NCBI GenBank assembly: GCA_000697335.1
Contig: JNEM01008492.1
Span: 1 to 13,858, forward strand
Direction of reading: 5' to 3'
Origin: Conidiobolus incongruus B7586
Lineage: Eukaryota > Entomophthoromycota > Entomophthoromycetes > Entomophthorales > Conidiobolaceae
DNA: 13,858 bases
Part shown: piece after piece, positions 10,082-13,858 of the stretch
Numbering within the stretch: the stretch's first letter is position 1
How the letters are laid out: every line of letters begins with the position of its first letter
The notes under the pieces: generated by a model
Seen by the model: the letters and a program-made list of their open reading frames with translations, nothing else
What the model was told of the DNA's origin: nothing
The model's database searches: none
Translations under genes and position numbers: made by a program

Positions 10082-10334
10082 CTTATATATTTAAAATTTA
10101 TTTTCAGCACCGCAAATACCATATTGGGCAATCTCTTTTCCAGTATTTCCAATTCAGTTTCAATGGATTAGCCAATCACTTTTCGCCAATGTGTGGATAA
10201 ATTCGGGAAGAGCAAATTGTCTCATTCAACTTCCGTTCAATGTGATCATTTATTTCATTTGTTTATCTGATTTTTCAATTATGATTTTAAGTTTTAAGCT
10301 TAATTCTGCAAATAGTCCCTTTCCCAATTCCAAT
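10082..10334 (-). promoter_or_regulatory. Probable promoter of the PPR-like gene: TATA-like box and CCAAT cluster
   Basis: On the minus strand a TAAATATATAAG sequence (10083-10094) sits about 205 nt before the start codon. Beyond it lie five CCAAT pentamers on the plus strand (10149, 10172, 10186, 10324, 10330) and one in the opposite sense (10123-10128, ATTGGG). At this base composition I would expect well under one such pentamer over both strands. CCAAT boxes are bound by the HAP/NF-Y complex, which in fungi often controls respiratory and mitochondrial genes. That would suit the gene downstream, but the link is inference. Confidence 0.45.
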
Positions 10335-12432
10335 TAGTCAACAATCACCGATCTGGGCCTAAGATCGCATTCACTCCAACACATTTTCCTATAACTAAAT
10401 ATTATTTACACCAATATATCAAAGGATAAATTGAATATGCTGAATAACCTGTTAAATGAGTTTAAATGATTAGTTCATAAACATTTACTAATAATTTCCA
10501 ATTTTAACCGATAAATTGCTCAATTCCTTAAACTTCCACTATGAAATCACCATTTGCCCCAACCTTCTTATAACTTTAACAAAATGCAACAAGCTTTGCA
10601 TTTCAATAAATAAGCATTACTTCTTTTCTTCAGAGTATAAATAACTACATCAAGTCTTCAACTAATATTGTTTATTAAAATTTAATAAAAATTACCTTAT
10701 TATTTGAATTAAAATAGTCATCTGTTAATTAATGCTCATATGATATTAATATTTCATTGCCAAATAGTATTCACATTTGATATCAATATCGTACCAACTA
10801 TTTAATACTTATTAGAATTGATTGGTACATATAACAAATATTATTGAAATAACATTCAAATATATCCAAATCGTTAGATTATTAATTCTAATCTGAAATC
10901 ATGCTAAAACTAGTAATTTTGATAATATTTTAATAATTAAACTATATATTCGCGCCGAGAGAATATTTTAAATTGGGAATTATTGAAATTGTAATGTTTA
11001 GTATGGTTACTCTCTGAGTATTGAACAATTATCAAAAATTGATTAATATTTATACAATTTGTCCTAATATGATCATCGTTTCACATTGGTTAATTTCAAT
11101 GTGATTAAATTTTGTAATAGAAATAGTCCAAGTGCAAATGATATAAATGTTTTAAATATATAAAGTTCAAAATATTATCATTTAATATAAAACTTAGATT
11201 GTCTTATATAAGTTAAATGTATATCGATTTTCTAAGTCATTCTCTGATAAATTTGATTAGAAAAATGATTATTAGTAAAATAATGTTTTCTTATCATATA
11301 ATTATCTTATGTTTAATACACTACTATTATTCCAAATTTAAAAAATCCCAAATTTTTATAATAATAAAATTTTGAATAAATTATTAGTTCAATATAAATA
11401 AAGCTAAAAATTTTAAAATCAACGAAAATATACTAAATAAATAAGATAATAGGATATTTATTTTAAAAAAATTAAAAGTTATTACTAACGCAAAAATTGA
11501 ATTCTTTACTATTTTTCAAATTTAATAAAATTTTCACTGTTTTGATTGGTTAATCAAAAAATATTAAAATTTATAAATTTTGATCACATTAAAAGAACAA
11601 GCTGGAGCCCATATATTGATTAAAATTCTTTATTACATAATATTTAATGAACATAGAATAATTTTTTAATTAATCGTAAGTCGAATTTCAAACTAATAAT
11701 GAAGAAATTTGGAAACTTAATATAATTAACTAGTTGATTAATAATTTGAAAATTAGGTTATTTCATAAATCATTCAAATGTGTTAAATGCAATCAAAAAA
11801 GTGAGTACTTTCTGGTTCCACTCAACAATATGATAGATCGTTACACTTTTGATCGCTTTTAAAATTTTTTTTGCAAGTTCTTAACATTAAAAAAAATAGG
11901 TTTTGTCAAATTTGAATATATTAAACGAGGAATTTACATTAAATCAAATTTTAATTGTGGAATTATCAGATAGTGAAATTATTCAATATAACATATGGTA
12001 TAAGATTTAGCTGTAATTCAATTGAAAAGTGAACTTGGATCTGCTTGTTAAAAATATGGTTACTTTAAATATTAGAAAAATTAATCAAATTAAATTTTAA
12101 TTTTTAATATTATAGTTATGCATTTCAAAGTATTCATATATTTTAATCAGACGATAGTATATTGAAAATATAAATATTAAAGTTATATAATTTAAAATAT
12201 TCTGAAACAAATCGATAAAATTTAGCATTTGAAAAATTATGAAATAAATATTACGTAAAAAAATATTAAATATTTCAAAACTATTATAATTTGAAAAAAA
12301 TCTAATAAACATTGGAATGTTGTTAGATATTTATTGAAATAATGTGAAAGAATATTAGGATTATGAATGTACTAAATAGTGAAATGAATAATAATTTAAA
12401 GATGATCGAAAGAGAAAAAATTATTAAAATAA
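10335..12432. other. Long AT-rich gene-poor region
   Basis: I see no credible coding sequence, tRNA, rRNA or transposon. The open frames are short and made of AT-rich codons. Two small inverted repeats stand out from the background: CGATCT/AGATCG at 10349-10367 and ATATTC/GAATAT at 10946-10966 around a GC-rich loop. Undetected non-coding RNA genes cannot be excluded by eye. Confidence 0.6.
12415..12429 (-). terminator. RNA polymerase III terminators of the minus-strand tRNA-Lys
   Basis: Read on the minus strand, a T4 run (12429-12426) and a T6 run (12420-12415) follow the tRNA 3' end within 18 nt. Confidence 0.6.
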
Positions 12433-12505
12433 CACCCAACGTGGGGGTCGAACCCACAACCTTGAGATTAAGAGTCTCACGCTCTACCGATTGAGCTAGC
12501 CGGGC
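12433..12505 (-). tRNA. tRNA-Lys (anticodon CTT), copy 1
   Basis: This is a complete 73-nt cloverleaf. The acceptor GCCCGGC pairs with GTTGGGT (three G-U pairs), with discriminator G. The D arm is GCTC...GAGC. The anticodon stem TGAGA/TCTCA closes the loop CTCTTAA, giving anticodon CTT. The T arm is GTGGG-TTCGACC-CCCAC. It is identical base for base to the plus-strand copy at 13505-13577. There is no intron. Confidence 0.98.
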
Positions 12506-13196
12506 ATATGTTAAAATTGATTTACAATTTTAGTATTATTTGAAATCAAATTTTAATTATATGATTTTAACAATTAGTTATTTGCAATATATACCCCACA
12601 ATACTAATTTAATTTTAATTTAAAATATATTTAATATACTATCTTCATCAATTTCATTTGCTTTTAATGGTATTCTCATTTTTTATTTATATATATTCTT
12701 TTTCTATATATCATAATATAAACTAATATTTATATGATTTATATTACTAACTAATAAAATATTAAAAAATATTAATATTATAATACAAATATATTAAGGT
12801 TTTTATAGTCATTTGATCTATATTTAATCAATTTACAATTTAAATTTTGTAATTTTAAAATCTAGTTTATTATCATACAAGCTATTAGTATTAATTATTT
12901 TAATTAGAGTATTTATTTTTATTGAACTTATATATTAGGATCAAAATAATTATTATTTTTATAGTTCTAACTTATAGTTTTTAATTTAAAAGATTTGAAA
13001 TTTAATGAATATATATATGAGAACTTATTAAGAAGATTTAAATTTCAAAACAAATAGAGAAAAATATATATATATTAATTGGATTAATAATACTATAAAA
13101 TAAAAATAAATAAAATTTTATTTGATATAAAAAAGCTAAATTAATATAAATATTACTGTTATATGATTTTTGATAAAGATAATTTTAAGCAATTAT

Positions 13197-13279
13197 TATA
13201 GTTCTTAGTGGTATCATCATTGAAATCATGATCTACAGGAAGTTATCACCAATCCATAACTTGCATAACTAGAACTATA
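13197..13279. repeat. Compact palindromic element with two internal hairpins
   Basis: The outer arms TATAGTTCT (13197-13205) and AGAACTATA (13271-13279) are perfect complements. Two more pairs form if one T is bulged. Inside are ATCAT/ATGAT (13216-13220 with 13228-13232, 7-nt loop) and AAGTTAT/ATAACTT (13240-13246 with 13256-13262, 9-nt loop). The whole could fold as a three-stem RNA of 83 nt or extrude as DNA. It is not a tRNA: the T-arm sequence and the spacing to the outer stem are wrong. I do not recognise it. Confidence 0.5.
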
Positions 13280-13428
13280 CTATATACTTATAGATGAAGC
13301 ACTAATAAAGAGAAATATATTAAGATAAATAAATAGGATTTAATATAGATATTATATATAATATCAAGCCAAAGATTAGTTATTATACCAAAGATGGTAT
13401 TTATAGAGTAATATTAGTATTGAGATTA

Positions 13429-13451
13429 AGTCATATATATATGGTATGACT
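13429..13451. repeat. Inverted repeat AGTCAT/ATGACT
   Basis: The arms at 13429-13434 and 13446-13451 flank an AT run, 54 nt before the plus-strand tRNA-Lys. The AT run inside (about 13434-13442) could act as an upstream TATA-like element for polymerase III, but the distance is longer than usual. Confidence 0.35.
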
Positions 13452-13504
13452 CTATTGGCTGGATGGAAGGAGAAACATGATCAAATCTGTGATAGCAATT
13501 GTAA

Positions 13505-13577
13505 GCCCGGCTAGCTCAATCGGTAGAGCGTGAGACTCTTAATCTCAAGGTTGTGGGTTCGACCCCCACGTTGGGTG
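13505..13577 (+). tRNA. tRNA-Lys (anticodon CTT), copy 2
   Basis: All 73 nt are identical to copy 1 on the other strand, including the CTT anticodon (13538-13540) and the B-box region GGTTCGACC. The flanking sequences show no clear similarity beyond the tRNA, so the duplication is either old with flanks diverged, or the two copies are kept alike by gene conversion and selection. Confidence 0.98.
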
Positions 13578-13580
13578 CTA

Positions 13581-13587
13581 TTTTTTT
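13581..13587 (+). terminator. RNA polymerase III terminator of tRNA-Lys copy 2
   Basis: A T7 run starts four nucleotides after the tRNA, a strong polymerase III stop. Confidence 0.8.
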
Positions 13588-13858
13588 AACTTTAAATATT
13601 TTCATTCCTATTTTCTTTAATCTCAGATTTTATGCTTCATCCAATTACTATAAAATTATTTTTTTAATTACATTAAAATACTTAATTATTTTTAATTTGT
13701 CAAATTTATTCCAAATATTTATTAATTCAAATAAGTTATTTATTAATTATTATTAAATTATTATAATTTAATAGCATATTATAATATTAAATTAAATTCA
13801 TATTATTTTTATAATTTTATTTAATTTAATAATATTTTTTAATATTAAATTTAATAAT
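13588..13858. other. AT-rich end of window
   Basis: It is almost pure A/T with no gene visible. The frame that overlaps the tRNA and runs into this stretch is an artefact of base composition. Confidence 0.7.

Larger units (their letters stand above)
12506..13504. other. 999-nt AT-rich spacer between the divergent tRNA-Lys genes
   Basis: No coding sequence is visible. Most of it is simple AT-rich DNA. The part from about 13197 to 13500 is different: it has more GC and several inverted repeats, described separately. The stretch just before 13505 is the 5' flank of tRNA-Lys copy 2. Confidence 0.6.

Noticed and set aside
10200-10285. Short minus-strand open stretch (about 28 codons) near 10185-10270
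   Set aside because: It has stops at both ends, no start context and no splice partners; it lies in the CCAAT-rich promoter region.
12097-12312. 71-codon minus-strand frame in the gene desert
   Set aside because: It has an F/I/N/Y-rich low-complexity composition, no recognisable motif and no base-composition change from the surrounding spacer.
13197-13279. Calling the palindromic element a tRNA
   Set aside because: It lacks a T-loop consensus and U33 in the 7-nt loop, and there is an 8-nt gap between the last hairpin and the outer stem. No cloverleaf of standard geometry forms.
13553-13756. 67-codon plus-strand frame beginning inside tRNA-Lys
   Set aside because: It starts within the tRNA T arm and runs into pure AT sequence. 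It is a compositional artefact.

Overview
The window looks like nuclear DNA of a fungus with very AT-rich intergenic DNA. Three protein-coding genes and three tRNA genes stand out as islands of higher GC in AT-rich spacer. The two spliced genes have tiny GT-AG introns (47-58 nt) with a TATTAAC/TACTAAT-like branch sequence near the 3' splice site. The endocytic adaptor has a C-terminal NPF tail of the yeast Yap1801/1802 kind. Early-diverging fungi such as Entomophthoromycotina (Conidiobolus-like) would fit, but that placement is an inference and weak. The genetic code appears standard.

Layout. 26-4120 (+): RRP12, a nucleolar HEAT-repeat ribosome-biogenesis factor, complete in eight exons. Five introns fall in the first 640 nt and two at the 3' end. 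The spliced model gives 1240 residues. 4489-4562 (+): tRNA-Val(AAC). 5344-7018 (+): a fungal AP180/CALM-type ANTH-domain clathrin adaptor in three exons, 526 residues. 7261-9879 (-): an intronless gene for a large, probably mitochondrial, PPR-like helical-repeat protein of 872 residues. It converges on the ANTH gene with a 242-nt gap. 9880-12432: a gene-poor stretch whose proximal part looks like the PPR gene's promoter (TATA-like box and a cluster of CCAAT boxes). 12433-12505 (-) and 13505-13577 (+): two identical tRNA-Lys(CTT) genes, divergently oriented around a 999-nt spacer that contains a small, strongly palindromic segment.

The protein genes are unrelated housekeeping functions (ribosome assembly, endocytosis, organelle gene expression) with separate promoters. 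Nothing suggests an operon, a gene cluster or a defence system. I found no transposon, virus-derived element, CRISPR array or rRNA. I found no convincing undescribed system. The items most worth a second look are the structured element at 13197-13279, the possible unproductive splice choice in the ANTH gene, the unassigned PPR protein and the inverted identical tRNA-Lys pair.
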